Below, piece after piece: positions 1 through 5,754 of a DNA stretch of 5,856 nucleotides. The notes below the pieces were generated by a model. That model was given only the letters and a program-made list of their open reading frames with translations. It searched no databases and was not told the DNA's origin. The position numbers and the translations under genes are program-made. Position 1 is the stretch's first letter. Each line of letters begins with the position of its first letter. The stretch covers positions 1 through 5,856 of the forward strand of contig JABEVL010000196.1 of NCBI GenBank assembly GCA_013043995.1, written 5' to 3'. The DNA comes from Spirochaetales bacterium (lineage in GTDB: Bacteria; Spirochaetota; Spirochaetia; JABEVK01).

Positions 1-539
1 ACGCCCGATTGACCGACAACCGCAGACACGACCCCTTGAAGGTGATCTTTGAGTTCTTCCACGCCTTCTCCGGTCTTGGCCGAACAAAGGTGGACGTCCA
101 GGCCCCATTCTTGGTAGGTCGCCAAGCGGTCTTCCACCTCGGCGTCCAGGCCCTGGTCGGCCTTGTTCACCACGAGAAGGGCCGACAGGTTTTCGATTTG
201 AGCCATCAGTAAGGCTCTGTCAAGAAATCGGGGGCGGAACGGGGGAGACACCGGCGAGGTGACAAGGATTAGACGATCAAGATTCACTGCCAACGTCTGA
301 GGCAAAGATTTTTTCTTGTTCCAACGGCTGTAGGCGTTGCGCCGGGGCTTCCGGGCCAGGATCATCCCGGAGTTCGGCCCCGAAGGCTCCCATTCTACTT
401 CGTCCCCAGGGGACAGAGGATTGTACTCACCGTCACTTTCCTTGAGCACCTTGCCTTTTAACCGACATTCCCAAATCCTGGATTCTGCCCACACGCCGAA
501 GATGTTTTGGATACCCCAGTGGACGACACCTTCCGCCAT
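1..539 (-). CDS. rsgA: Ribosome small subunit-dependent GTPase A, N-terminal part (cut by window edge)
   Basis: RsgA (YjeQ) is a cytoplasmic, circularly permuted GTPase that acts in late 30S ribosomal subunit maturation. The 179 complete codons visible begin MAEGVVHWG. Residues 1 to about 70 match the OB-fold domain. The GTPase domain follows in permuted order: G4 motif NKAD at residues 125-128 after the hydrophobic strand ALLVV, then G5-like SAKTGEG at 153-159, then VVGQSG at 174-179, which is the start of the P-loop (G1, family GQSGVGKS). The window ends there, so G1, G2, G3 and the C-terminal zinc-binding region are not visible. The start is the ATG at 539-537, which shares one base with the murI stop (TAATG). 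There is no strong Shine-Dalgarno sequence, so translation probably depends on re-initiation after murI. The G4-G5-G1 order makes the family assignment firm. Confidence 0.93.
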   Translation of the reverse strand, partial: MAEGVVHWGIQNIFGVWAESRIWECRLKGKVLKESDGEYNPLSPGDEVEWEPSGPNSGMILARKPRRNAYSRWNKKKSLPQTLAVNLDRLILVTSPVSPPFRPRFLDRALLMAQIENLSALLVVNKADQGLDAEVEDRLATYQEWGLDVHLCSAKTGEGVEELKDHLQGVVSAVVGQSG

Positions 540-1363
540 TAAAGAACCCAGACCCCGCCAAAATCCAGTGCGAACTTCTGGGCAAAGTACCTGTATTTGC
601 GCTCCAAATCGGCCATTTCCCCAGCTGTGGCCGTTTTGGGGGCTGTGCAATAAAGGCGGTCGGGTCCGCTTCGACGTTCAGCCAGCCCACCGATAGACTC
701 CAGCACGTCTCGGGTCCGCCGCCCTACCCCGTCGCGGCTATCCACAAGCAGGGCCCCCGAGGGGAGAACCTTTTTAAGTTCGTCTTCGACGTGCAGAAAA
801 TGCGTGCACGCCAGGACAACGGTGTCGACGGCAGAATGGGAAAGTTCGTCGGACCAATGCTTGAGCACCTCGGCCCGGCGATGGGGGTCAGGGCGGAGGT
901 AATCCTCCTCAACGATATCCACAAGGTCGGGCGCGGCAAAACCGATCACAGTTTGCCCCTGGCAGTAGCGGCCGATTAAATCGTTCAGGTAGGGTCCTTC
1001 GATGGTCTGACGGGTGGCCAGGACGCCAATGCGTCCCGAGCGGGTCAGCCCAGCGGCAGTTTTCACCGCGGGGACCACGCCAACGATAGGAAAGCTAAAA
1101 GTCGCTCGAAGTGGCTCCAACGCCACAACCGAAGCCGTGTTGCAGGCAACGACCAGCAACTTGGGATCACAGCGTTCGACAAGCGCCCGCGTTGCTTCCA
1201 AGACAGCCCGGATGACCTCTTGAGCAGTCTTTTCCCCGTAGGGGAAATTTTTACGGTCGGCAAGGTAGACGAGGGTTTCATCCTTCAGGTGATCCTTCAA
1301 CCAGGCTAGGTAGGGCAGACCCCCAATACCAGAATCCAGAACGGCAACGGGCTTTTCCTTCAT
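539..1363 (-). CDS. murI: Glutamate racemase
   Basis: MurI interconverts L- and D-glutamate without a cofactor and supplies D-glutamate for the peptidoglycan stem peptide in the cytoplasm. The 274-residue protein has the usual length. It carries DSGIGG at residues 10-15, with Asp10 and Ser11 of the substrate site. FPYGEK lies at 40-45. The first catalytic cysteine is Cys74 in ACNTAS, GVVPA is at 95-99, and the second catalytic cysteine is Cys186 in ACTH, followed by His188. Both acid/base cysteines are present, so the enzyme should be active. The family normally begins only a few residues before the DSG motif, as here, and an in-frame TAG lies just upstream, so the ATG at 1363 is the only reasonable start. 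A GGAG lies only 2 nt before the ATG, too close to be a normal ribosome binding site. The gene is first in a pair with rsgA and is divergent from zwf. Confidence 0.96.
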   Translation of the reverse strand: MKEKPVAVLDSGIGGLPYLAWLKDHLKDETLVYLADRKNFPYGEKTAQEVIRAVLEATRALVERCDPKLLVVACNTASVVALEPLRATFSFPIVGVVPAVKTAAGLTRSGRIGVLATRQTIEGPYLNDLIGRYCQGQTVIGFAAPDLVDIVEEDYLRPDPHRRAEVLKHWSDELSHSAVDTVVLACTHFLHVEDELKKVLPSGALLVDSRDGVGRRTRDVLESIGGLAERRSGPDRLYCTAPKTATAGEMADLERKYRYFAQKFALDFGGVWVL

Positions 1364-1369
1364 GGCTCC

Positions 1370-1398
1370 ATTCTATGTGAAGCCAAAATACTTGTAAA
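1370..1398 (-). promoter_or_regulatory. Predicted sigma70 promoter of murI-rsgA (leaderless type)
   Basis: On the minus strand the -35 TTTACA (1398-1393) matches TTGACA at 5 of 6 positions. The -10 TAGAAT (1375-1370) matches TATAAT at 5 of 6. The spacer is exactly 17 nt. Only 6 nt separate the -10 from the murI ATG, so the predicted transcription start is at or next to the A of the start codon. The murI mRNA would then lack a 5' leader. The hexamers are read directly; the start point is inferred. Confidence 0.65.
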
Positions 1399-1420
1399 TA
1401 AACGCTGGCCCCATTACATT
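1392..1420 (+). promoter_or_regulatory. Candidate sigma70 promoter of zwf-opcA (leaderless type)
   Basis: On the plus strand TTGTAA (1392-1397, 4 of 6 to consensus) lies 17 nt before TACATT (1415-1420, 4 of 6). Six nt then lead to the zwf ATG at 1427. This mirrors the murI promoter geometry, and the two -35 boxes overlap at 1393-1397. The hexamers are weaker than those of murI, and a TATTAT directly touching the ATG is a competing AT-rich element. No Shine-Dalgarno sequence precedes zwf, which agrees with a leaderless transcript. Confidence 0.4.
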
Positions 1421-1426
1421 TATTAT

Positions 1427-2920
1427 ATGTTTGCTAATCCACTCTTGGACGGTCTTCAGTTTTCCAAAGAACCATCCCCCTTTGTCATCACCATTTTTGG
1501 TGCGACGGGTGATTTAACAAGGCGTAAACTGATTCCTGCGCTTTTTTCGCTCTTCCTTAAGGGAAATATTTCCCAATTTAAGATCGTCGGTTTTGCCCGG
1601 CGTCCTTGGACCACACAAAGTTTTCAGGACGAGGTCCGTCAGATGATTGCTGGCGGACCTTTTGCCTCGGTGCCCGAAGGGCTAAAACTGGCTTTTCTTG
1701 AAAAACTTGACTACGTGAGTTCGACGTTTGATGCCGCCGAGGGCTATGCCAAGCTGTCTCAAATCGTTCAGGGGTGGGAAGGCCGCTTGTTCTACCTTTC
1801 CACACCGCCCGACGAATACGAGCCCATCATTCGGAACCTGGGGGCCCAGAACCTCAACGAAGCGACCCGGGGTTATAGCCGGATTATCGTGGAAAAACCC
1901 TTCGGCAGGGATTTGGCGACGGCCAAAGAACTGAACGATATTCTCGCCACGGTTTTCGAAGAAAACCAGATCTACAGGATCGACCACTACCTAGGCAAGG
2001 AAACGGTGCAGAACATCCTGGTCTTGCGCTTCGGTAACGGCATTTTCGAACCCCTGTGGAACAACCGCTACATCGACCATATCCAGATTACTGTTGCCGA
2101 ATCGCTGGGTGTCGGAACCCGCGGCAACTACTACGAAAAGTCAGGGGCTCTACGCGACATGGTTCAGAGCCATATTTTTCAGCTCATGGCGCTTTTGACG
2201 ATGGAACCGCCCAACGACCTCTCCCCAGACACGATCAGAACCGAGAAAGTGAAAATCCTCAAAAGCCTCAGGCCCATCACCTTCAAGGACGTGAGCAAGT
2301 ACACGGTCCGCGGTCAGTATTCGGAGGGGATTGTCCAGGGCCAGCCCGTCAAGGGCTATCTTGAAGAAGAAGGCGTCGACCCGAACTCCAGAACCGAGAC
2401 TTTCGTGGCCTTGAAGATCTTTTTGGACACCTGGCGCTGGGAAGGCGTTCCCATCTTTATCCGAACAGGAAAAAGTCTCGGCAGGCGAGTCAGCGAAGTG
2501 GCCATTTCGTTCAAGGAACCGCCCCTTCACATTTTCAAGAACCGAGGCAGTGATACCTGGAACAATACCCTGGTGATTCACATTCAGCCCGAAGAAGGGA
2601 TCACCTTCAACATCAACGCCAAAATTCCCGGCTACACGACGCAGGTTCGCCCCGTCAACATGGATTTTGCATACGGCAATGCGTTTGGTGAGGCAACCCC
2701 CGAAGCCTACGAACGCCTTTTGCTCGATGCCCTTGTCGGTGATTCAACGCTTTATACCCGGCGCGACGATATTGAAACCAGCTGGGCCTTTATCACGAGG
2801 ATCCTCCAGGGCTGGGCCGAGGATCCCAACCCCCTTCCCCAGTACCGTGCCGGAGGGTCGGGGCCCGATGAAGCCAAGAATCTTCTGGGTTCCCTGCATC
2901 AAAAGTGGAGAAAACTATGA
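1427..2920 (+). CDS. zwf: Glucose-6-phosphate 1-dehydrogenase
   Basis: This enzyme oxidises glucose 6-phosphate to 6-phosphogluconolactone with NADP+ (or NAD+), the first step of the oxidative pentose phosphate pathway and the usual source of NADPH and pentoses. At 497 residues it has standard length. The Rossmann dinucleotide motif GATGDL is at residues 25-30. EKPFG is at 156-160, and the signature RIDHYLGKE at 184-192 includes His187 and Lys191 of the substrate site. The catalytic His249 lies in GALRDMVQSH. The spacing of 62 residues from His187 to His249 equals that between His178 and His240 of the Leuconostoc mesenteroides enzyme. The protein contains no cysteine at all. The start at 1427 has no ribosome binding site, but the N-terminus MFANPLLDGL resembles that of family members preceding the Rossmann motif. 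The stop overlaps the opcA start (ATGA). No lactonase or 6-phosphogluconate dehydrogenase gene is visible here. Confidence 0.97.
   Translation: MFANPLLDGLQFSKEPSPFVITIFGATGDLTRRKLIPALFSLFLKGNISQFKIVGFARRPWTTQSFQDEVRQMIAGGPFASVPEGLKLAFLEKLDYVSSTFDAAEGYAKLSQIVQGWEGRLFYLSTPPDEYEPIIRNLGAQNLNEATRGYSRIIVEKPFGRDLATAKELNDILATVFEENQIYRIDHYLGKETVQNILVLRFGNGIFEPLWNNRYIDHIQITVAESLGVGTRGNYYEKSGALRDMVQSHIFQLMALLTMEPPNDLSPDTIRTEKVKILKSLRPITFKDVSKYTVRGQYSEGIVQGQPVKGYLEEEGVDPNSRTETFVALKIFLDTWRWEGVPIFIRTGKSLGRRVSEVAISFKEPPLHIFKNRGSDTWNNTLVIHIQPEEGITFNINAKIPGYTTQVRPVNMDFAYGNAFGEATPEAYERLLLDALVGDSTLYTRRDDIETSWAFITRILQGWAEDPNPLPQYRAGGSGPDEAKNLLGSLHQKWRKL
2907..2910 (+). promoter_or_regulatory. Shine-Dalgarno site that sets the opcA start
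   Basis: GGAG lies 6 nt before the ATG at 2917, inside the last codons of zwf. It supports that ATG over the upstream in-frame GTG at 2905, which would put this site inside the coding region. Confidence 0.75.
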
Positions 2921-3900
2921 AACGCTACGCTGACCCGCAAGCCGTGGAACAACAACTCAGAAAAATTCAACAGGAAATCTCTCCTAATGAGGCCAGGACC
3001 AACCTTTTCAACCTGGTCGTCTACGTCTCGGACCACGATGACAGGCTCTTGATCGAAGCGCTCAACTACCTTCACGGAAAGCGTCCCACCCGCGTGATCG
3101 TCATACGCCGCAATCACGGGGGAGTGACCCATACGGACGTTACGGCTCGCTGTGTTCCTGATGAGAACGACAAGGTCCTTTGCATCCAGGAAATTGTGAT
3201 TTTTTCGGGCGACGACAAGGCCGGGGAAGTGCCTGAAACCTGGGCGCCCCTGTTGATTCGTGAAATCCCCGTTTTTGTTTGGTGGCTCGACAAACTCGAC
3301 GCTGCCCCCGTCCCGCAGTTTTTTGACGATTTCGCCGACCGTTGCTTTGTTGACTCGGGCTTTTCCGACAAGCCGTTTGAGTTCTTTGAAAGCCTCAGCT
3401 CCCGCCTCCCGATACTCAAGACTCCTCTTTCAGACTTCGCTTGGGTCCGGCTTGCCCCCTTGATGAAAGTTACAGCTAATTTCTTTAATCCCCAAGAAAT
3501 GCGCGAAAAACTCGCGGATGTTTCCAAGGTTCACCTTGAAGGAGCTGAGGCGGCGGAAGCGCTTTTGTTCTTTCAATGGCTAAGAACAAAAATGGATTGG
3601 AAAGGCCCCACCTTTCCCGAAGGTCAACTCTGGCGGCTCCTCAGCAACAACCAACCCGTTGAACTTCTTCACACTTCCCAAGCTCCCCTCGACAAGGGAT
3701 TTTCCTTGACTTTTGAAACACGCCAGGGCGAAAAACTCTCTCTTAAGGACACGGGCGAAGGCTTCGTTGTGGCTCGCGGTTCTGAAAATATGGAGTATAC
3801 TTCGATTTTTCGGCTTCCCAGCATGGGGGAAGCCCTTTTGCAAGAAGTCGACAAGAACGCCTCGGACCGTCTTTATTATGAGGCCCTTGAAAACTGGTAA
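2917..3900 (+). CDS. opcA: Glucose-6-phosphate dehydrogenase assembly protein OpcA
   Basis: OpcA proteins bind glucose-6-phosphate dehydrogenase and promote its oligomerisation or activity. They are best studied in cyanobacteria and are usually encoded next to zwf. The 327-residue protein shows family features: RPTRVIVI at 56-63, the aromatic strand PVFVWWLD at 118-125, and the diagnostic SDFAWVRLAP at 172-181 followed by a helix ending in NFF. There is no signal peptide or membrane segment, so it is cytoplasmic. Its three cysteines are at 79, 90 and 143, with none in the C-terminal half. The ATG at 2917 is preferred because it has GGAG at 6 nt and overlaps the zwf stop as ATGA, the usual mark of translational coupling. 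A GTG at 2905 would add only four residues. Residues beyond about 200 are more divergent. Assignment rests on motif recognition and on the zwf neighbour. Confidence 0.9.
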   Translation: MKRYADPQAVEQQLRKIQQEISPNEARTNLFNLVVYVSDHDDRLLIEALNYLHGKRPTRVIVIRRNHGGVTHTDVTARCVPDENDKVLCIQEIVIFSGDDKAGEVPETWAPLLIREIPVFVWWLDKLDAAPVPQFFDDFADRCFVDSGFSDKPFEFFESLSSRLPILKTPLSDFAWVRLAPLMKVTANFFNPQEMREKLADVSKVHLEGAEAAEALLFFQWLRTKMDWKGPTFPEGQLWRLLSNNQPVELLHTSQAPLDKGFSLTFETRQGEKLSLKDTGEGFVVARGSENMEYTSIFRLPSMGEALLQEVDKNASDRLYYEALENW

Positions 3901-3903
3901 AAC

Positions 3904-3940
3904 GGGCAAACTGAGCCCTCACGACCGAGAAAAATTTCTC
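3904..3940. other. Convergent opcA / FapA-gene intergenic gap with short inverted repeats
   Basis: The 40-bp gap holds GGGC/GCCC (3904-3907 and 3915-3918, 7-nt loop) and a perfect 14-nt palindrome GAGAAAAATTTCTC (3927-3940) that abuts the FapA-gene stop codon. Neither is a convincing intrinsic terminator: the first lacks a U-run and the second has an unworkable 2-nt loop at full pairing. Any termination for either gene here would be weak or factor-dependent. Confidence 0.35.
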
Positions 3941-5353
3941 CTACGAAGCTGAAATTTTGTCGATCAGGATGCTTTTTTTGTCTTCGGAAAGCCTGAACAC
4001 CTTTCCCCGCATCTTAGAGGTGATAGGAAGCTTGGCCCAGCCCATCTCAATCGTCACCCCTGGATAGAGGTCGCCGCTGACCACGAGTTCTGTGGCCTTG
4101 GTGTTGAACAACAAATTGGAAAGGGTGTTGATTTCCTCGACTAGGGCGGCTAGCTTTTCTCGGAGTTGTTCCTCGTACTGTTCTGAGCGTGGGGCACCAG
4201 ATTCCTCAAGACGGCTCTTTAAAGCAAACAGGCGTTCTTCTTCTTTCTTGTACTCTTCGCGTACCTGCTCCAGCCGACGGTGAACGGCAAAGTCGGTTCC
4301 AACGACGACGTGACAGGTGCCGTGTTCATTACCGAGCTGAGCCACGTGGATTGAGCCTTTCGACATGACCAAAGAGGAAACAAATTTGCACCCCTCAGGA
4401 GCCTGAATTTCACCATTGCAGTACAATCGCGAATGCAAAATAGCTTTGTGAACGAGGGCGTTTCCTAGCACCTCCACCTGAACATTCTCAAGGTAGAGAG
4501 CTTCAAACTGGCCGCCGACCCTCACGATGCCGGGTTTTTTTCCAATGACACCAGCTGAACAATGCAGATCCTTTTTGCACATCACCTCGGAGGCGTCCAG
4601 GGTTTCCTTGACCGTGATCGATCCCCCTGAAACCAGCTTAAAACCATCCTGAATGACGCCGCCAACGAGGATGTTGCCGGGAAAAACAACGTGACCTGTG
4701 GAATAGTCGACCCCCCCCTTGATTTCAAGCGTATCAGAAACGTCAAAAACGTCGCCTTCGATCAAAAAGCGGCCCGCACAGGCTGCGAAAACCTTTCCAT
4801 GGGCAAAAATCGTGTGGGGGCCCGGTTTAAAAAACTTGACTTCCTTTTTTCCGGGTGGGATATCCTTGCCGGTCACACTCCTTCCCGGCCGACCTTCCCG
4901 AAGAGGATACGCCCGTGCCAGGAGTTCTCCCTTTTTGACGATCACAAAGGGGCTGAACTCCTTATAATCGACGCTGAGATTTTTTTCCTGGGGAAAATGG
5001 TGCTGATAAAGCAAGGGCTCGAGTTTAAGAAAGGCCGGCCGGCTCCCTTTCGGAGGCGTTCCGCGTGCCAGAACGACGCCTTGGAGTCTTTTGTGTTCCA
5101 TGTTGCACTGAAAGATCGCCTCTTGAATCGAGCGTTCCTGAAAACCTGAGGTGACGCCTAAGCCGTTCAAAGCTTCGATGAACTCGCTGAAGGTTAGCTG
5201 GTGGGCGCTGGACGAGGTCGGTGGGTGAAAAGTTCCCCAGAGGGTCATTTCGTCTTCTGCGATAAAAAGATCAACGCCGGCACCACCTTCCACACCGCCA
5301 ATCGTCGAAAACAGAGGTCTGGGTTCCTCTTCTGAAAAGATTTGATCGGGCAT
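3941..5353 (-). CDS. FapA/DUF342 family protein
   Basis: From the preferred start the protein has 470 residues. It shows the family layout: an N-terminal domain (about 20-125), then a core with VDYKE (128-132), VKKGELLA (139-146), the turn EGRPGRSVTG (153-162) and GGVDYSTGHVVFPGNILVGG (213-232). These lead into a repetitive beta-helix-like stretch rich in Gly and Val (about 210-330). A charged coiled coil (about 360-415, many E, K, R and L) follows, then a C-terminal SGDLYPGVTIEMG strand region. FapA-type proteins are widespread in spirochaetes, Firmicutes and vibrios. One role described is in polar flagellar assembly, but the function of most members is unknown and no flagellar gene is visible here. 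There is no signal peptide or membrane helix. The start is the ATG at 5353, with AGGAGG 6 nt upstream. An ATG at 5368 would add five residues (MRRSV) that encode the ribosome binding site itself. The gene contains a G8 run on its coding strand. Confidence 0.85.
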   Translation of the reverse strand: MPDQIFSEEEPRPLFSTIGGVEGGAGVDLFIAEDEMTLWGTFHPPTSSSAHQLTFSEFIEALNGLGVTSGFQERSIQEAIFQCNMEHKRLQGVVLARGTPPKGSRPAFLKLEPLLYQHHFPQEKNLSVDYKEFSPFVIVKKGELLARAYPLREGRPGRSVTGKDIPPGKKEVKFFKPGPHTIFAHGKVFAACAGRFLIEGDVFDVSDTLEIKGGVDYSTGHVVFPGNILVGGVIQDGFKLVSGGSITVKETLDASEVMCKKDLHCSAGVIGKKPGIVRVGGQFEALYLENVQVEVLGNALVHKAILHSRLYCNGEIQAPEGCKFVSSLVMSKGSIHVAQLGNEHGTCHVVVGTDFAVHRRLEQVREEYKKEEERLFALKSRLEESGAPRSEQYEEQLREKLAALVEEINTLSNLLFNTKATELVVSGDLYPGVTIEMGWAKLPITSKMRGKVFRLSEDKKSILIDKISAS

Positions 5354-5359
5354 CACAGA

Positions 5360-5365
5360 CCTCCT
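5360..5365 (-). promoter_or_regulatory. Strong Shine-Dalgarno site that sets the FapA-gene start
   Basis: AGGAGG on the minus strand lies 6 nt before the ATG at 5353-5351. It falls within codons 2-3 of the longer reading from 5368, so the longer start is unlikely. Confidence 0.8.
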
Positions 5366-5390
5366 CATCTCTTATCGGCACAATGACGAT

Positions 5391-5437
5391 AAAAAAAAAC
5401 CGTTCTGTCAACGGCTTAGCCGAGCGGAACGGTTTTT
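5391..5437 (-). terminator. Intrinsic terminator of the ferredoxin gene (possibly bidirectional)
   Basis: On the minus strand an 11-bp stem pairs AAAAACCGTTC (5437-5427) with GAACGGTTTTT (5405-5395). The T-run continues to nine bases (5399-5391). The 21-nt loop contains a small inner hairpin (CGGC/GCCG with a TTA-complement loop, 5412-5422). It lies about 70 nt after the ferredoxin stop and about 38 nt before the FapA-gene ATG. The symmetrical A and T tracts would also allow termination of plus-strand transcripts. Confidence 0.85.
5406..5411 (-). promoter_or_regulatory. Consensus -35-like hexamer within the terminator loop
   Basis: A perfect TTGACA on the minus strand sits in the loop of the ferredoxin terminator, upstream of the FapA gene. 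At 17-nt spacing the next hexamer is CGTCAT, which is a poor -10. TATCGT is better but is only 14 nt away, and GATAAG (5376-5371) is 29 nt away. It may be part of the FapA-gene promoter, or chance. Confidence 0.25.
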
Positions 5438-5504
5438 GTCAGGGAAAATACCTTTCGTCAGACATCAGACCCCAGAGCCTCCTCTGAAGGGAAATAAGGT
5501 CAGA

Positions 5505-5672
5505 TTAAGCTGGCGAAATGGCTTCGGACGGGCATTCGCTGGCACAGGCACCGCAGTCGATGCAAATTTCCGGGTCAATCACGTAGATCGAACCTTCGGA
5601 AATCGCCTCAACGGGGCAGACCTCTTTGCAAGCTCCGCACGCAATACACGCGTCAGAAATTTTGTAAGCCAT
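5505..5672 (-). CDS. 2[4Fe-4S] ferredoxin, clostridial type
   Basis: This small cytoplasmic electron carrier has 55 residues, the usual size for clostridial-type ferredoxins, and begins MAYKISDACIACGAC. Two perfect CxxCxxCxxxCP motifs are present: Cys9, 12, 15, 19 with Pro20, and Cys37, 40, 43, 47 with Pro48. The two halves are recognisable duplicates (CIACGACKEVCPVEAIS against CIDCGACASECPSEAIS). The last cysteine of each motif ligates the opposite cluster in known structures. The ATG at 5672 has GAGGAG 7 nt upstream. The gene has its own promoter and terminator, so it is probably a monocistronic transcript of about 300 nt. Such low-potential carriers typically serve pyruvate:ferredoxin oxidoreductase, hydrogenases or Rnf; no partner gene is visible here. 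The protein is short enough to be missed by length-filtered gene finding. Confidence 0.97.
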   Translation of the reverse strand: MAYKISDACIACGACKEVCPVEAISEGSIYVIDPEICIDCGACASECPSEAISPA

Positions 5673-5679
5673 GATTCCA

Positions 5680-5685
5680 CTCCTC
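5680..5685 (-). promoter_or_regulatory. Shine-Dalgarno site of the ferredoxin gene
   Basis: GAGGAG on the minus strand lies 7 nt before the ATG at 5672, a near-ideal ribosome binding site that suits a highly expressed small protein. Confidence 0.8.
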
Positions 5686-5689
5686 GATC

Positions 5690-5702
5690 AGGGATATGCC
5701 CT
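5690..5702. repeat. Short inverted repeat near the ferredoxin transcription start
   Basis: AGGG and CCCT flank a 5-nt centre (ATATG on the plus strand). The repeat begins next to the ferredoxin -10 box and covers the predicted transcription start at about 5696. The position suits an operator, but four-base arms are short and could be chance. Confidence 0.25.
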
Positions 5703-5730
5703 ATTGTACGAGTTTTGAGAAAATGCTCAA
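5703..5730 (-). promoter_or_regulatory. Predicted sigma70 promoter of the ferredoxin gene
   Basis: On the minus strand -35 TTGAGC (5730-5725, 4 of 6 to consensus) and -10 TACAAT (5708-5703, 5 of 6) are separated by 16 nt. The predicted start near 5696 gives a leader of roughly 24 nt that contains the GAGGAG ribosome binding site. The promoter lies just after the stop of the upstream membrane-protein gene. Confidence 0.6.
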
Positions 5731-5754
5731 GCGAAAAGGAACCCAGCCCGGTGA

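Noticed and set aside
337..696. Plus-strand 119-codon open frame across rsgA and murI
   Set aside because: It lies antisense to two confidently recognised genes, and its translation is Pro/Arg/Ser-rich with no recognisable family.
2150..2581. Minus-strand 143-codon open frame inside zwf
   Set aside because: It is a shadow of conserved zwf codons, with no ribosome binding site and no recognisable motif.
3114..3527. Minus-strand 137-codon open frame inside opcA
   Set aside because: It is low-complexity, Ser/Lys-rich sequence antisense to opcA and is explained as a shadow frame.
4832..4866. Inverted repeat CCCGG/CCGGG with A and T runs within the FapA gene, terminator-like
   Set aside because: It lies within the conserved coding core, where Lys/Phe codons and Pro-Gly codons produce it. 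The arms are interrupted and no operon break occurs there.
4691..5149. Plus-strand 152-codon open frame inside the FapA gene
   Set aside because: It is antisense to the conserved DUF342 core, and its protein has no motif or hydrophobic pattern of its own.
2905..5672. Ferredoxin as the redox partner or regulator of the Zwf-OpcA module
   Set aside because: The genes are on opposite strands, separated by the FapA gene, and the ferredoxin has its own promoter and terminator. Proximity alone does not support a functional link.
5715..5730. TTGAG/CTCAA hairpin as a terminator for the right-edge membrane-protein gene
   Set aside because: It has only 5 bp with no U-run, and its right arm coincides with the better supported ferredoxin -35 box.
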